Positions 8,090-15,482 of a stretch of DNA of 44,061 nt are shown piece by piece (position 1 is the stretch's first letter; each line of letters begins with the position of its first letter). The stretch is taken from the NCBI GenBank assembly GCA_050697555.1, contig JBOHAD010000013.1:1-44061 (forward strand), given 5' to 3'. Below the pieces are notes generated by a model that was given only the letters and a program-made list of their open reading frames with translations, did no database searches and was not told where the DNA came from. This DNA is from DASQWP01 sp050697555 (lineage in GTDB: Bacteria; Actinomycetota; Thermoleophilia; Gaiellales; Gaiellaceae). Both the position numbers and the translations under genes were made by a program.

Positions 8090-8865
8090 GCGAGCGGGCG
8101 GTCACGTACGACGCGCGCGGGCTCGCGGAGCCGCTCGCGGACGTCCCGAAGATCTCCGAGATCGACGGGGAGAAGGCCGTCTTCGACGCCAGGGACCTTT
8201 CCACGCGGCAGATCAACCTCGAGCTCCGCTGGCTCCTCTACGAGCAGGGCGTCGAGGACGTCACGGTGCAGAACCCGGGCTCCAAGCACTCGCTCGGCGT
8301 CGGCATCCTTACGCGCTGCCGCATCACCTTCGCGGGCTCGCTCGGGTACTTCGGCTGCGGCCTGATCGACGGGCCCGAGATCCATGTCACCGGCCGCGTC
8401 GGCTGGTCGGCGTGCGAGAACATGATGTCCGGCGTGGTCGTCATCGACGGGAACGCCGGCTCCCTCACGGGCGCGGCTCTCCGGGGCGGCGACCTGCTCG
8501 TCAAGGGCCGGGTGGGCGCGCGGAGCGGCATCGACCAGAAGGGCGGGACGATCATCTCCCTCGGCGACGCCGGCTCGATGACCGGCTTCATGATGCAGCG
8601 CGGCCGCCAGATCCTCTGCGGCGACGTCGGCCCCGGGCTCGGCGACTCCATGTACGACGGCAGGATCTACGTGGCGGGGAAGGTCAAGTCGCTGGGGATC
8701 GACTGCGTACCCGGCGAGTGGGACGACACCGACACCGAGTTCATCGAGCGCAAGTTCAGGATCTACGGGCTCGGCGCGCCGCCCGAGCTCCAGAAGTTCG
8801 TGTGCGGCAAGAAGCTCTACAACTACGACAACCTCGAACCCTCAGAGCGAAAGCTGGTGTTGTAG
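8077..8865 (+). CDS. glxC: GXGXG-domain subunit of glutamate synthase-like complex (GlxC/MgsB-like)
   Basis: A 262-residue protein dominated by glycine-rich repeats of a right-handed beta helix (GVGILTRCRI, GYFGCGL, GRVGWSACENM, GDAGSMTGFMM, GKVKSLG), the fold of the C-terminal domain of GltB and of FwdC/FmdC. It has no catalytic centre of its own and probably scaffolds the other two subunits. A GTG at 8077 with GAGAGG upstream is the best start; the frame is open further back but only as a shadow of glxB. Its TAG overlaps the next start by one base (TAGTG). Confidence 0.88.
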   Translation: MAKVGERAVTYDARGLAEPLADVPKISEIDGEKAVFDARDLSTRQINLELRWLLYEQGVEDVTVQNPGSKHSLGVGILTRCRITFAGSLGYFGCGLIDGPEIHVTGRVGWSACENMMSGVVVIDGNAGSLTGAALRGGDLLVKGRVGARSGIDQKGGTIISLGDAGSMTGFMMQRGRQILCGDVGPGLGDSMYDGRIYVAGKVKSLGIDCVPGEWDDTDTEFIERKFRIYGLGAPPELQKFVCGKKLYNYDNLEPSERKLVL

Positions 8866-10337
8866 TGACGGATCGGTACGAGCAGGTGGGCGGCAACGTC
8901 GGACAGGGCCAGCCGGAACGCCGCACCGTTCTCGGGCGCAGCCCCATCTTCACGCCCGAGGTCGTGAACGACATCCACATGAAGGCCGAGCTCGGCCGCT
9001 ACCGGATGCGCGGCTTCTCGATGTTCAAGCGGATCCCGCACTGGGACGACCTCATGTTCATGCCGGGGACGCTGACCCGGTTCGTCATCGAGGGCTACCG
9101 CGAGAAGTGCGAGACGAAGACGGTCCTCGGCGCCCGCTTCGCCCGGAAGCCGATCGAGCTCGACATCCCCGTCTACATCACGGGCATGAGCTTCGGCGCG
9201 CTCTCTCTCGAGGCGAAGATGGCGCTCGCCAAGGGTGCCTCCATGGCCGGGACGGCGACCTGCTCCGGAGAGGGCGGGATGATCCCGCCCGAGCGCGACC
9301 TCTCGACCAAGTGGTACTACCAGTGCATCCAGAGCCGGTACGGCTTCAACCCGCACCACCTCATGCTCGCGGACGCCTGCGAGTTCTTCATCGGCCAGGG
9401 CTGCAAGGTCGGCCTCGGCGGCCACCTCATGGGCCAGAAGGTGACGGAGCAGGTGGCGGAGATGCGCTCGCTCCCGCCCGGGATCGACCAGCGCTCGCCG
9501 GCGCGGCACCCCGACTGGCTCGGGCCGGACGACCTCTCCCTCAAGATCCAGGAGATCCGGGAGGCGACGAACTACGAGATCCCCATCCAGCTCAAGCTCG
9601 GCGCCGCGCGCGTCTACGACGACGTGCGCATGGCGGCCAAGTGCGGGCCGGACATCATCTACCTCGACGGGGCCGAGGGAGGCACCGGCGCCGGCCCTCA
9701 CCTCGCCACCGAGGAGACGGGCATTCCGCTCATGGCCGCCATTCCCGAGGCGCGCCGCGCGCTCGAGGACGTCGGCCTCGCGGACGAGATCGATCTCGTC
9801 GTCGCGGGCGGGATCCGGAACGGGGGCGACGTCGCCAAGGCTCTCTCGCTGGGGGCGAAGGCGGTCGCGCTCGGCCACGCGGCGCTGATCGCGCTCAACT
9901 GCAACAAGGAGATCCCCGGCGTCACCGACTACGAGGGCACGATCGGCGTCCCGGCGGGCGAGTGCTACCACTGCCACACGGGACGCTGCCCCGTCGGGAT
10001 CACGACGCAGGACCCGGAGCTCCGCAAGAGGCTCGTCGTCGACGAGGCCGCCGAGCGCGTCTACAACTTCCTCCACACGCTGACGCTCGAGGTGCAGATG
10101 CTCGCGCGCGCGTGCGGGAAGACGAACGTGCACTCGCTCGAGCCCGAGGACCTCTGCGCGCTCACGGTGGAGGCGGCGGCGATGGCGAAGGTGCCGCTGG
10201 CCGGCACGGACTGGGTGCCCGGCGTGACCGAGGAACGGGCGCTCGGCGAGATCAAGCGCCTGCTCGAGAAGCACCTCGAGTACCCGGTCGACTACCTCCC
10301 CGAGCAGCCCGCCGAGTTCGCGGGGGCGGAGGACTAG
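8865..10337 (+). CDS. glxD: FMN/iron-sulfur glutamate synthase domain subunit (GlxD/MgsC-like)
   Basis: Carries the synthase reaction: 2-oxoglutarate plus ammonia or methylamine to glutamate or N-methylglutamate, with FMN and an Fe-S cluster. At 490 residues it matches the central/FMN domains of GltB: ITGMSFGALS, CSGEGGM, QLKLGAARVYDDV, DGAEGGTGAGPH, GGIRNGGDVAKALSLGA (FMN phosphate loop). The cysteine cluster CYHCHTGRCPVGI is at about residue 367-379. The GTG at 8865 overlaps the previous stop. Splitting of the GltB domains into separate genes is established for glxBCD and mgsABC; whether the substrate is methylated cannot be told here. Confidence 0.9.
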   Translation: MTDRYEQVGGNVGQGQPERRTVLGRSPIFTPEVVNDIHMKAELGRYRMRGFSMFKRIPHWDDLMFMPGTLTRFVIEGYREKCETKTVLGARFARKPIELDIPVYITGMSFGALSLEAKMALAKGASMAGTATCSGEGGMIPPERDLSTKWYYQCIQSRYGFNPHHLMLADACEFFIGQGCKVGLGGHLMGQKVTEQVAEMRSLPPGIDQRSPARHPDWLGPDDLSLKIQEIREATNYEIPIQLKLGAARVYDDVRMAAKCGPDIIYLDGAEGGTGAGPHLATEETGIPLMAAIPEARRALEDVGLADEIDLVVAGGIRNGGDVAKALSLGAKAVALGHAALIALNCNKEIPGVTDYEGTIGVPAGECYHCHTGRCPVGITTQDPELRKRLVVDEAAERVYNFLHTLTLEVQMLARACGKTNVHSLEPEDLCALTVEAAAMAKVPLAGTDWVPGVTEERALGEIKRLLEKHLEYPVDYLPEQPAEFAGAED

Positions 10338-10346
10338 TGCCTCTCC

Positions 10347-10362
10347 CGGCAATACTCGCCTG
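10347..10362 (+). repeat. 16-base direct repeat, copy 1
   Basis: CGGCAATACTCGCCTG, identical to 10960-10975. It lies 10 bases after the glxD stop. The two copies bracket the small gene at 10501-10935. Function unknown; the AATACT core resembles a -10 box but no -35 was found. Confidence 0.75.
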
Positions 10363-10385
10363 CTTCTGGCCCGCGATTACACGGC

Positions 10386-10451
10386 GCCAGAGCCCTCCCT
10401 CGCCCTTACCAAGGCTTCTAGCCTTGCCTGCGGACGAGTGGGGACTCTGGC
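10386..10451 (+). other. Structured 5' leader with nested hairpins
   Basis: An outer pair GCCAGAG (10386-10392) / CTCTGGC (10445-10451) encloses a perfect inner hairpin CAAGGCT-TCT-AGCCTTG (10410-10426). It lies in the 163-base gap before the small gene at 10501. It has no tRNA features (no T-loop GGTTCGA). It may be a terminator-like structure for the glx operon or a leader of the next gene. Confidence 0.4.
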
Positions 10452-10500
10452 TTGGTACTCGCGACCCAGAAGCTACGCAGCATCACCGGAAGAGGCACCA

Positions 10501-10935
10501 GTGAGCGCCAGGGGCGAGCCCGAGAAGATCGTCGAGCTCGACGCCGAGTACCTTGCGGGGCGGCGCTTCCCCTACCAGGAGGACCTCGCGCTCGTGGACG
10601 ACGTGGACCTCCTGGCGGCCACGCCTGGCGAGGATCTCAACTGGCTCGAGGACGTCGAGCTCCTGGAGGAGGAGGGAACTCCGGCCGTCTTCGACCGCTA
10701 CTCAAACTCCTTCCTCCGCATCTACTTTCCCATCCCCGCGGGGCGCGAGGACGAGATCGCCCGCAAGGTGCTGATCAAGCATCTCCAGTCCGGCAACTCC
10801 TACGGGATCCAGCTGAAGGAGAAGCACACGAAGTTCCCCCAGCCCGAGCTCGGACCCTGGGTGGAGGGCTCGCGCACGGTCGGCGCCGACTGGCAGGCGC
10901 CCACCCTCGAGGGCTGGGAGCCGCCCGCCCACTAG
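10501..10935 (+). CDS. Uncharacterised protein, 144 residues, downstream of glxBCD
   Basis: I do not recognise this family. The product is acidic and soluble-looking, without signal peptide or membrane segment. Notable blocks are DLALVDDVDLLAA, FDRYSNSFLRIYFPIP and EIARKVLIKHLQSGNSYG near residues 60-105, suggesting an alpha/beta fold, and a proline/tryptophan-rich C-terminus. The GTG at 10501 follows AGAGG. An identical 16-base repeat stands before and after the gene, and a structured leader precedes it. Being co-directional with glxBCD it may assist that enzyme, but that rests on position only. Confidence 0.75.
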   Translation: MSARGEPEKIVELDAEYLAGRRFPYQEDLALVDDVDLLAATPGEDLNWLEDVELLEEEGTPAVFDRYSNSFLRIYFPIPAGREDEIARKVLIKHLQSGNSYGIQLKEKHTKFPQPELGPWVEGSRTVGADWQAPTLEGWEPPAH

Positions 10936-10959
10936 ACGGGCACGGACCCATCCCTGATT

Positions 10960-10975
10960 CGGCAATACTCGCCTG
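10960..10975 (+). repeat. 16-base direct repeat, copy 2
   Basis: Exact second copy of CGGCAATACTCGCCTG, 24 bases after the small gene's stop and 25 bases before the secreted-protein start. Spacing between copies is 613 bases. Confidence 0.75.
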
Positions 10976-11000
10976 TCCGAAGTCAGCGGAGAGGAGAGGA

Positions 11001-11942
11001 ATGCGTATCTGGAGAATCGTCGTCGGTTGCTGCCTTGTCGTCCTCACGGCCGTGGCCGCGCTCGCCGGTGCGCCTGCGGCGGGGTCGCAGGCAGCGGGGA
11101 CGCTCGCGGGAGAGTTCCTCGTCGGGAGCACTGGGGCCACCAGCTACCAGGGTGAGGTGGACTGCAATCCCACAGGCATCTCGACCCTGACGGCTACGGC
11201 GACAGGCCCCGCCTTCGGCCCCTATCCCGGCACGTTCGAGGAGACCGTGACCGTCACCGTCGGCGGTGGCCTCGTGCTCAGCGCCCAATCGGAGTTCACG
11301 ATCTTCTCGGGCGACACCCGGATCGAGGGCACGAAGGAGCTGCTCGCCAGCCCGAGCGGGGTAGGCGCCTGCGAGCGAACCATCACGAGCACGACCTGCA
11401 CCGAGTCGTTCTTCTCGAGCTCGGTGATGACGTACACGGCAACGATCGTCGGCCCGACGGGCACCGCGGCGACGAGCGGCACGGCGACGCTGGGGACCCC
11501 GGTCACGTTCCAGGGTGCGTGCGGCGCGACCGAGGTCGTCTTCGGCCAGATCAACGAGGTCTTCTCGGGACCGTCGGCTCCGGTGCAGAGCGGGCGGGCG
11601 ACCGGGGGAGGCAAGATCGTCCGGCCGCTCGCGGGCACGCCGGTCACCTTCGGCTTCAACGCCCATTCCGACCACAATGGCACGAAGGGCCGTTGCTCCG
11701 TCGTCGACCACGCGTCCGGAGAGCACGTCCTCTGCCGCGACGTCACCTCCTACTCTCAGAGCGGCAACCACGCCGTTTTCAGCGGAAACGCCGAGATCGA
11801 CGGCGTGTCGACCACCTACCGGATCGACGTCGTGGACAACGGCTCGTCGGGGATCGGCCAGGACACGTTCACGATCGAGACCGACAGTGGGTTCGCGGCC
11901 GCCGGGGTTCTCACCGCCGGCAACATCGTCGTGCAGGAGTAG
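11001..11942 (+). CDS. Secreted beta-rich protein with a post-COAP-like C-terminal domain
   Basis: A 313-residue exported protein. Residues 1-32 form a Sec signal peptide (basic MRIWR, hydrophobic core, AAG/AQA-like cleavage region). The mature part is rich in Thr, Ser and Gly and looks all-beta, with paired cysteines (CERTITSTTCTES, CSVVDH...VLC) that may form disulfides. The last 110 residues begin with ATGGGKI and include VTFGFNAHSDHNG, VDNGSSG and GQDTFTIETDSG, like the repeat domain I recall as post-COAP in actinobacterial and chloroflexi surface proteins. A strong RBS (GGAGAGGAGAGG) precedes the ATG. A terminator hairpin follows. No enzyme motif is seen. Confidence 0.8.
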   Translation: MRIWRIVVGCCLVVLTAVAALAGAPAAGSQAAGTLAGEFLVGSTGATSYQGEVDCNPTGISTLTATATGPAFGPYPGTFEETVTVTVGGGLVLSAQSEFTIFSGDTRIEGTKELLASPSGVGACERTITSTTCTESFFSSSVMTYTATIVGPTGTAATSGTATLGTPVTFQGACGATEVVFGQINEVFSGPSAPVQSGRATGGGKIVRPLAGTPVTFGFNAHSDHNGTKGRCSVVDHASGEHVLCRDVTSYSQSGNHAVFSGNAEIDGVSTTYRIDVVDNGSSGIGQDTFTIETDSGFAAAGVLTAGNIVVQE

Positions 11943-11953
11943 CGGCCGTCCTT

Positions 11954-11979
11954 GCGGAGGGGCCGGAAGGCCCCTCCGC
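11954..11979 (+). terminator. Terminator hairpin with GGAA tetraloop
   Basis: A perfect 11-base stem GCGGAGGGGCC / GGCCCCTCCGC closed by GGAA, 12 bases after the secreted-protein stop. There is no T-run, which is common in high-GC bacteria. It lies between convergent genes and could serve the 28-residue gene too. Confidence 0.75.
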
Positions 11980-12004
11980 GTCCAGCCCCATAGCGAGGTG
12001 GTCC

Positions 12005-12091
12005 CTAGACGCCTCGGCGACCGTAGCCCACGCCGCCGAAGAGGGCGAGAACCAGCAGCACGATGATCAGGATCCAAAGCCAAGTCGGCAT
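12005..12091 (-). CDS. 28-residue single-pass membrane peptide
   Basis: The minus strand reads ATG to TAG over 29 codons. The peptide starts MPTWLWIL, has a run of about 16 hydrophobic residues (I, L, V, A, F), and ends GGVGYGRRGV. This one-helix, GGxGYGRR-ending layout is like tiny uncharacterised membrane proteins found in many actinobacterial and proteobacterial genomes. A strong Shine-Dalgarno (GGAGGGAG) is correctly spaced about 8-9 bases before the ATG, which makes chance unlikely. It is convergent with the secreted protein and shares its terminator region. Function unknown. Confidence 0.75.
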   Translation of the reverse strand: MPTWLWILIIVLLVLALFGGVGYGRRGV

Positions 12092-12202
12092 ATCGGTATC
12101 TCCCTCCGCCTGTCGGATGCGACGGATTCATACCTAGCCGCTTCGCGCGGGCCGCAAACGCGGGCCGGAGCCCCGGGCGTCCTCCACGCCGAGCGCTGCG
12201 GT

Positions 12203-12236
12203 GGGGAGGGCGGACGCCGCACCGCCCGCCCTCCCC
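12203..12236. other. GC hairpin in the gap before the aldehyde dehydrogenase
   Basis: GGGGAGGGCGG and CCGCCCTCCCC make a perfect 11-base stem around a 12-base loop. It lies in the 266-base divergent gap between the 28-residue gene and the dehydrogenase. The rest of that gap holds only the dehydrogenase promoter; no further gene is seen. Confidence 0.45.
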
Positions 12237-12322
12237 CGTCCCGAGGTGTTGACCGGACTCGGGGGTGAATACGGTGGCCGGCCGTACCCGGGTGGTCGTG
12301 TCGAGCGCCTAGATGGTCGCGG

Positions 12323-12351
12323 TTCTTAGGCAGCGCTTCCGGGCGTAGAGT
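12323..12351 (+). promoter_or_regulatory. Promoter of aldehyde dehydrogenase, leaderless type
   Basis: TTCTTA (12323-12328), 17-base spacer, TAGAGT (12346-12351), then exactly 6 bases to the GTG at 12358. No Shine-Dalgarno precedes the start, consistent with a leaderless mRNA. Confidence 0.5.
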
Positions 12352-12357
12352 CCCGGC

Positions 12358-13800
12358 GTGGACTACCTCATGTATGTCGCCGGCTCCTGGGTGGAAAGCG
12401 AGTCGGGGGGGCGAATGGACGCGACGAGCCCGGCCACCGGCGAGGTCATCGGCACGGTTCCGGAGGGTACGCGCGCGGACGTCGAGCGGGCGGTGGCAGC
12501 CGCGAACGAGGCCTGGCCGGTCTGGGCAGGCTTCTCCGCCTTCGAGCGGGCCCGTTCCTGCGAGCGCGTGGCCGACGCGGTCGTCGTACGCCGTGAGGAG
12601 CTCGCTCGCACCCTCACGCTCGACCAGGGCAAGCCGCTTCACGCGGAGGCTTACGGCGAGGTCGACGAGCTCGCGGAGTACTGGCGCATGGCGGCGGCCG
12701 ATGCACGCCGCGCCGAGGGCGCGATGCCGCCCTCGGTCGACGCCGCCAAACGAGTGCTCGTCTACCGCGTCCCCCGCGGCGTCGTCGGCGTCATCACCCC
12801 CTGGAACTGGCCGTACACAATGCCTGCCGAGGTCGTCGCGCCCGCTCTCGCGGCCGGGAACGCGGTCGTCTGGGCGCCCGCGCCCACGACGGCGGTCTGC
12901 GCGGTCAAGCTCGCCGAGTGCATCGCCGAGGCGGAGCTCCCCAGCGGCGTCTTCAACCTCGTCACCGGCCCGGGGCCCGTCGTCGGCGACGAGGTCGCCG
13001 CCAGCTCCGGAACGCATGCGATCGGCTTCATCGGCTCGATCGCCACCGGCCATCGCGTCGCCGAGCGGGCCGCCGGCAAGGCGCTGCTGCTCGAGATGGG
13101 CGGCAACGGGCCCCTCGTCGTCCTCGACGACGCCAACCTCGACGCCGCGGTCGAAGCCACCTTGACCGCGTCCTTCCTCTGCGCGGGCCAGAGCTGCACA
13201 GCGGGCGAGCGCTTCCTCGTCCACGAGGCCGTGCACGACGAGTACGTCGAGCGTCTCGCGGCCGCCGTCGCGGCGGAGGTTCGCCTCGGCGACCCGTTCG
13301 CGGACGACACGACGATGGGTCCGCTCAACAACGAGCCCGTCGCCGGGAAGGTGGACCGCCACGTGGGCGACGCCGTCGAGCGCGGCGCCGTGCTCGTCAC
13401 GGGCGGCGCGCGGGCCGAGGGGTTCCCCACCCGCCTCTACTACCAGCCGACGGTTCTCGACGACGTGAGCGAGGAGATGGAGGCCGCGCGCGAGGAGACC
13501 TTTGGGCCGATCGTCCCGATCACCACCATCGGGAGCGACGCCGAGGCGCTCGCGATCGCCAACGGCTCGCCCTACGGCCTCCTCGCGGCCGTCTTCACCC
13601 GCGACCTCGGCCGCGGCCTCCGCTTCGCCGAAGCGGTGCGCGCCGGTTGGGTGAACGTCAACGAGTCGACCAACTACTGGGAGAGCCACCTCCCGTTCGG
13701 CGGCCGGGCGGGCTCGCAGAGCGGCGTCGGGCGCGTGGGCGGCCCCTTTCCCTTCGAGACGTTCACCGAGCCCAAGACGGTCGTCGTGAACCTGGGGTAG
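12358..13800 (+). CDS. Aldehyde dehydrogenase family protein
   Basis: NAD(P)-dependent oxidation of an aldehyde to a carboxylate. At 480 residues it has the full ALDH fold: PWNWPYTMPAEVVAPALAAG (cofactor site, about residues 142-161), GSIATGHRVAE (glycine motif), LEMGGNGP with the general-base Glu near residue 245, and FLCAGQSCTAGERF with the catalytic Cys near 281. The common LELGGK reads LEMGGN, and the usual adenine-ribose Lys block KPSE reads WAPAP, so NAD/NADP preference may be unusual. The following gene is an F420-type reductase. The aldehyde is unknown. Confidence 0.9.
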   Translation: MDYLMYVAGSWVESESGGRMDATSPATGEVIGTVPEGTRADVERAVAAANEAWPVWAGFSAFERARSCERVADAVVVRREELARTLTLDQGKPLHAEAYGEVDELAEYWRMAAADARRAEGAMPPSVDAAKRVLVYRVPRGVVGVITPWNWPYTMPAEVVAPALAAGNAVVWAPAPTTAVCAVKLAECIAEAELPSGVFNLVTGPGPVVGDEVAASSGTHAIGFIGSIATGHRVAERAAGKALLLEMGGNGPLVVLDDANLDAAVEATLTASFLCAGQSCTAGERFLVHEAVHDEYVERLAAAVAAEVRLGDPFADDTTMGPLNNEPVAGKVDRHVGDAVERGAVLVTGGARAEGFPTRLYYQPTVLDDVSEEMEAAREETFGPIVPITTIGSDAEALAIANGSPYGLLAAVFTRDLGRGLRFAEAVRAGWVNVNESTNYWESHLPFGGRAGSQSGVGRVGGPFPFETFTEPKTVVVNLG

Positions 13801-13890
13801 ACGCTCGTTCGGAACCACTTCCCGGGGATGACGCCCGCGGCGCAGCTCGTTTGTGACCATGACGACGCCAACGGCGAAAGGGAGACGCTC

Positions 13891-14520
13891 ATGAAGGTGA
13901 CGATTATCGGCGCCGGCAAGATGGGGCGGGGCATCGGCACACGCCTCGTCGCCGGCGGGAACGAGGTTCAGGTCATCGACCGCGAGCCGGCCGAGGCCCA
14001 GGCGCTCGCCGAGGAGCTGGGCGACTCGGCGACCGGGTCGAGCCCCGGAGACGAGCTCACGGGCGAGGTGGTCGTGCTCGCGCTGTACTACCCCGGCGTC
14101 AAGGACGCTGTCGAGCAGTACCGCGAGCACCTGGCGGGCAAGGTGGTCGTCGAGATCAGCAATCCGATCGACTTCGCGACGTTCGACGGCCTGGCCACGC
14201 CGCCCGGCACGTCGGCGGCCGAGGAGATCGCGGGGCTCCTGCCCGAGGGCACGCCGGTCGTGAAGGCGTTCAACACCACCTTCGCCGGCACGCTCGTGGC
14301 GGGCGAGGCCGCCGGCCAGCAGCTCGACGTCCTCATCGCCGGCGACGACGACGGCGCGAAGGAGAAGGTGCGCGCGCTCGTCGAGGCAGGCGGGCTGCGC
14401 CCGATCGACGTCGGCTCACTCCGCCGGGCCCAGCAGCTCGAGCAGCTCGGCTTCCTCCACATCAGCCTGCAGGAGCCGCTCGGGGCCGGCTTCGGAAGCG
14501 CGCTGAAGCTCCACTGGTGA
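13891..14520 (+). CDS. NADP oxidoreductase, coenzyme F420-dependent type
   Basis: A 209-residue Rossmann protein starting MKVTIIGAGKMGRGIG, the glycine-rich nucleotide loop. It continues with ALYYPGVKDAV, VEISNPIDF and VVKAFNTTFAGTL, blocks typical of the F420:NADP reductase-like family (Fno) and its non-F420 relatives. These enzymes move hydride between NADP(H) and F420, or act on other substrates. The ATG at 13891 follows AAAGGGAG. The last codons overlap the VOC gene start by 4 bases (GTGA), so the two are coupled. Confidence 0.85.
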   Translation: MKVTIIGAGKMGRGIGTRLVAGGNEVQVIDREPAEAQALAEELGDSATGSSPGDELTGEVVVLALYYPGVKDAVEQYREHLAGKVVVEISNPIDFATFDGLATPPGTSAAEEIAGLLPEGTPVVKAFNTTFAGTLVAGEAAGQQLDVLIAGDDDGAKEKVRALVEAGGLRPIDVGSLRRAQQLEQLGFLHISLQEPLGAGFGSALKLHW

Positions 14521-15422
14521 GCGCGCGCGACCCGGAGGAAGCGACCGCCGCCGCGGCGCCGGCCACGGGCGCCCTGCTTCCCGACGACACGACGATGGGC
14601 GCCGTCCACCTGACGGTCTCGGAGCTCGAGCGCTCGCTCGCGTACTACCGGGAGGAGCTCGGCCTCGAGGTCCTCGAGCAGGGCGGCGGCTGGGCTTCGC
14701 TCGGCGCAGGCGCCTCGGAGCTCCTCGTGCTCGTCGAAGAGCCTGGCGCCCGCCCGGCGCCTGGCAGCACCGGCCTCTACCACTTCGCACTGCTCGTACC
14801 CGAGCGAGCCGACCTCGCACGCTGGCTCGCACACGCGGCGCGCGACCGGGTGCGGCTGGTCGGCCTCTCCGATCATTTCGTGAGCGAGGCGATCTACCTG
14901 AGCGATCCCGACCGGCACGGGATCGAGATCTACTGGGATCGCCCCCGCGAGGTGTGGCAGGGTCAGGTGGCAAGGCGGATGACGACCCTCCCGCTGGACG
15001 TCGAGAGCCTCCTCGGCGAGCTCCGGGACCCGGACACGGAGCCATTCGGGGGGTTGCCCGGCGGCACCGTGATGGGACACGTCCACCTGAAGGTCGCGCG
15101 TATCCCGGACACGATCGCGTTCTACCGCGACGTGCTCGGCTTCGGCGTGACGGCTGCGCTCGGGACGCAGGCGGCCTTCTTCGCCGCCGGCGGGTACCAC
15201 CACCACGTCGGCGCGAACACGTGGGAGAGCGCGGGAGCGCCGCCGCCCCCCGAAGGCTCTGCAGCGCTGCGCCAGGCGACGATCGTCCTCCCGACGCGAG
15301 ACGAGCGCGCCGCGCTGGTGGTGGGCCGCATCGGCGCGAGCGGGGAGCGGGTGGACGACGGCCGCGAGGGCTTGTCCGTCCGCGACCCGTCGGGCAACCG
15401 CCTCGTTCTCGCCCATCGTTGA
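14517..15422 (+). CDS. Two-domain VOC (glyoxalase/extradiol dioxygenase-like) protein
   Basis: A 301-residue protein with two vicinal-oxygen-chelate modules. Module 1 begins MGAVHLTVSELERSLAYYRE (about residues 27-46) and ends DRHGIEIYWDRP. Module 2 begins MGHVHLKVARIPDTIAFYRD near 184 and ends DPSGNRLVLAHR. This double layout, with HLTV/HLKV metal His and a later Glu or His, matches the CatE-type catechol 2,3-dioxygenase/glyoxalase family. YHHHVGANTW is also typical. Metal and substrate are not determinable. It overlaps the F420-type reductase and may act in the same catabolic step series. Confidence 0.85.
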   Translation: MSARDPEEATAAAAPATGALLPDDTTMGAVHLTVSELERSLAYYREELGLEVLEQGGGWASLGAGASELLVLVEEPGARPAPGSTGLYHFALLVPERADLARWLAHAARDRVRLVGLSDHFVSEAIYLSDPDRHGIEIYWDRPREVWQGQVARRMTTLPLDVESLLGELRDPDTEPFGGLPGGTVMGHVHLKVARIPDTIAFYRDVLGFGVTAALGTQAAFFAAGGYHHHVGANTWESAGAPPPPEGSAALRQATIVLPTRDERAALVVGRIGASGERVDDGREGLSVRDPSGNRLVLAHR

Positions 15423-15482
15423 TCGCGAGCACGTCGAAGCCGGCCAGCTCGTAGTGCGCGGCGAGAGCGCCGGGCGCGGACT

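Noticed and set aside
10386..10451. Possible tRNA in the gap after glxD
   Set aside because: Stem pairs are present but there is no T-arm consensus, anticodon arm of correct size or CCA-side acceptor stem.
12067..14130. A 687-codon open frame on the minus strand
   Set aside because: It is antisense to the aldehyde dehydrogenase and the F420-type reductase, has no family motif, and is explained by third-position GC bias. The true small gene at 12005-12091 is in another frame.
15423..15482. Protein-like stretch (ALAAHYELAGFDVLAIND) on the minus strand after the EamA stop
   Set aside because: No start, ribosome site or longer matching frame; at most a gene remnant, not supportable as a feature.
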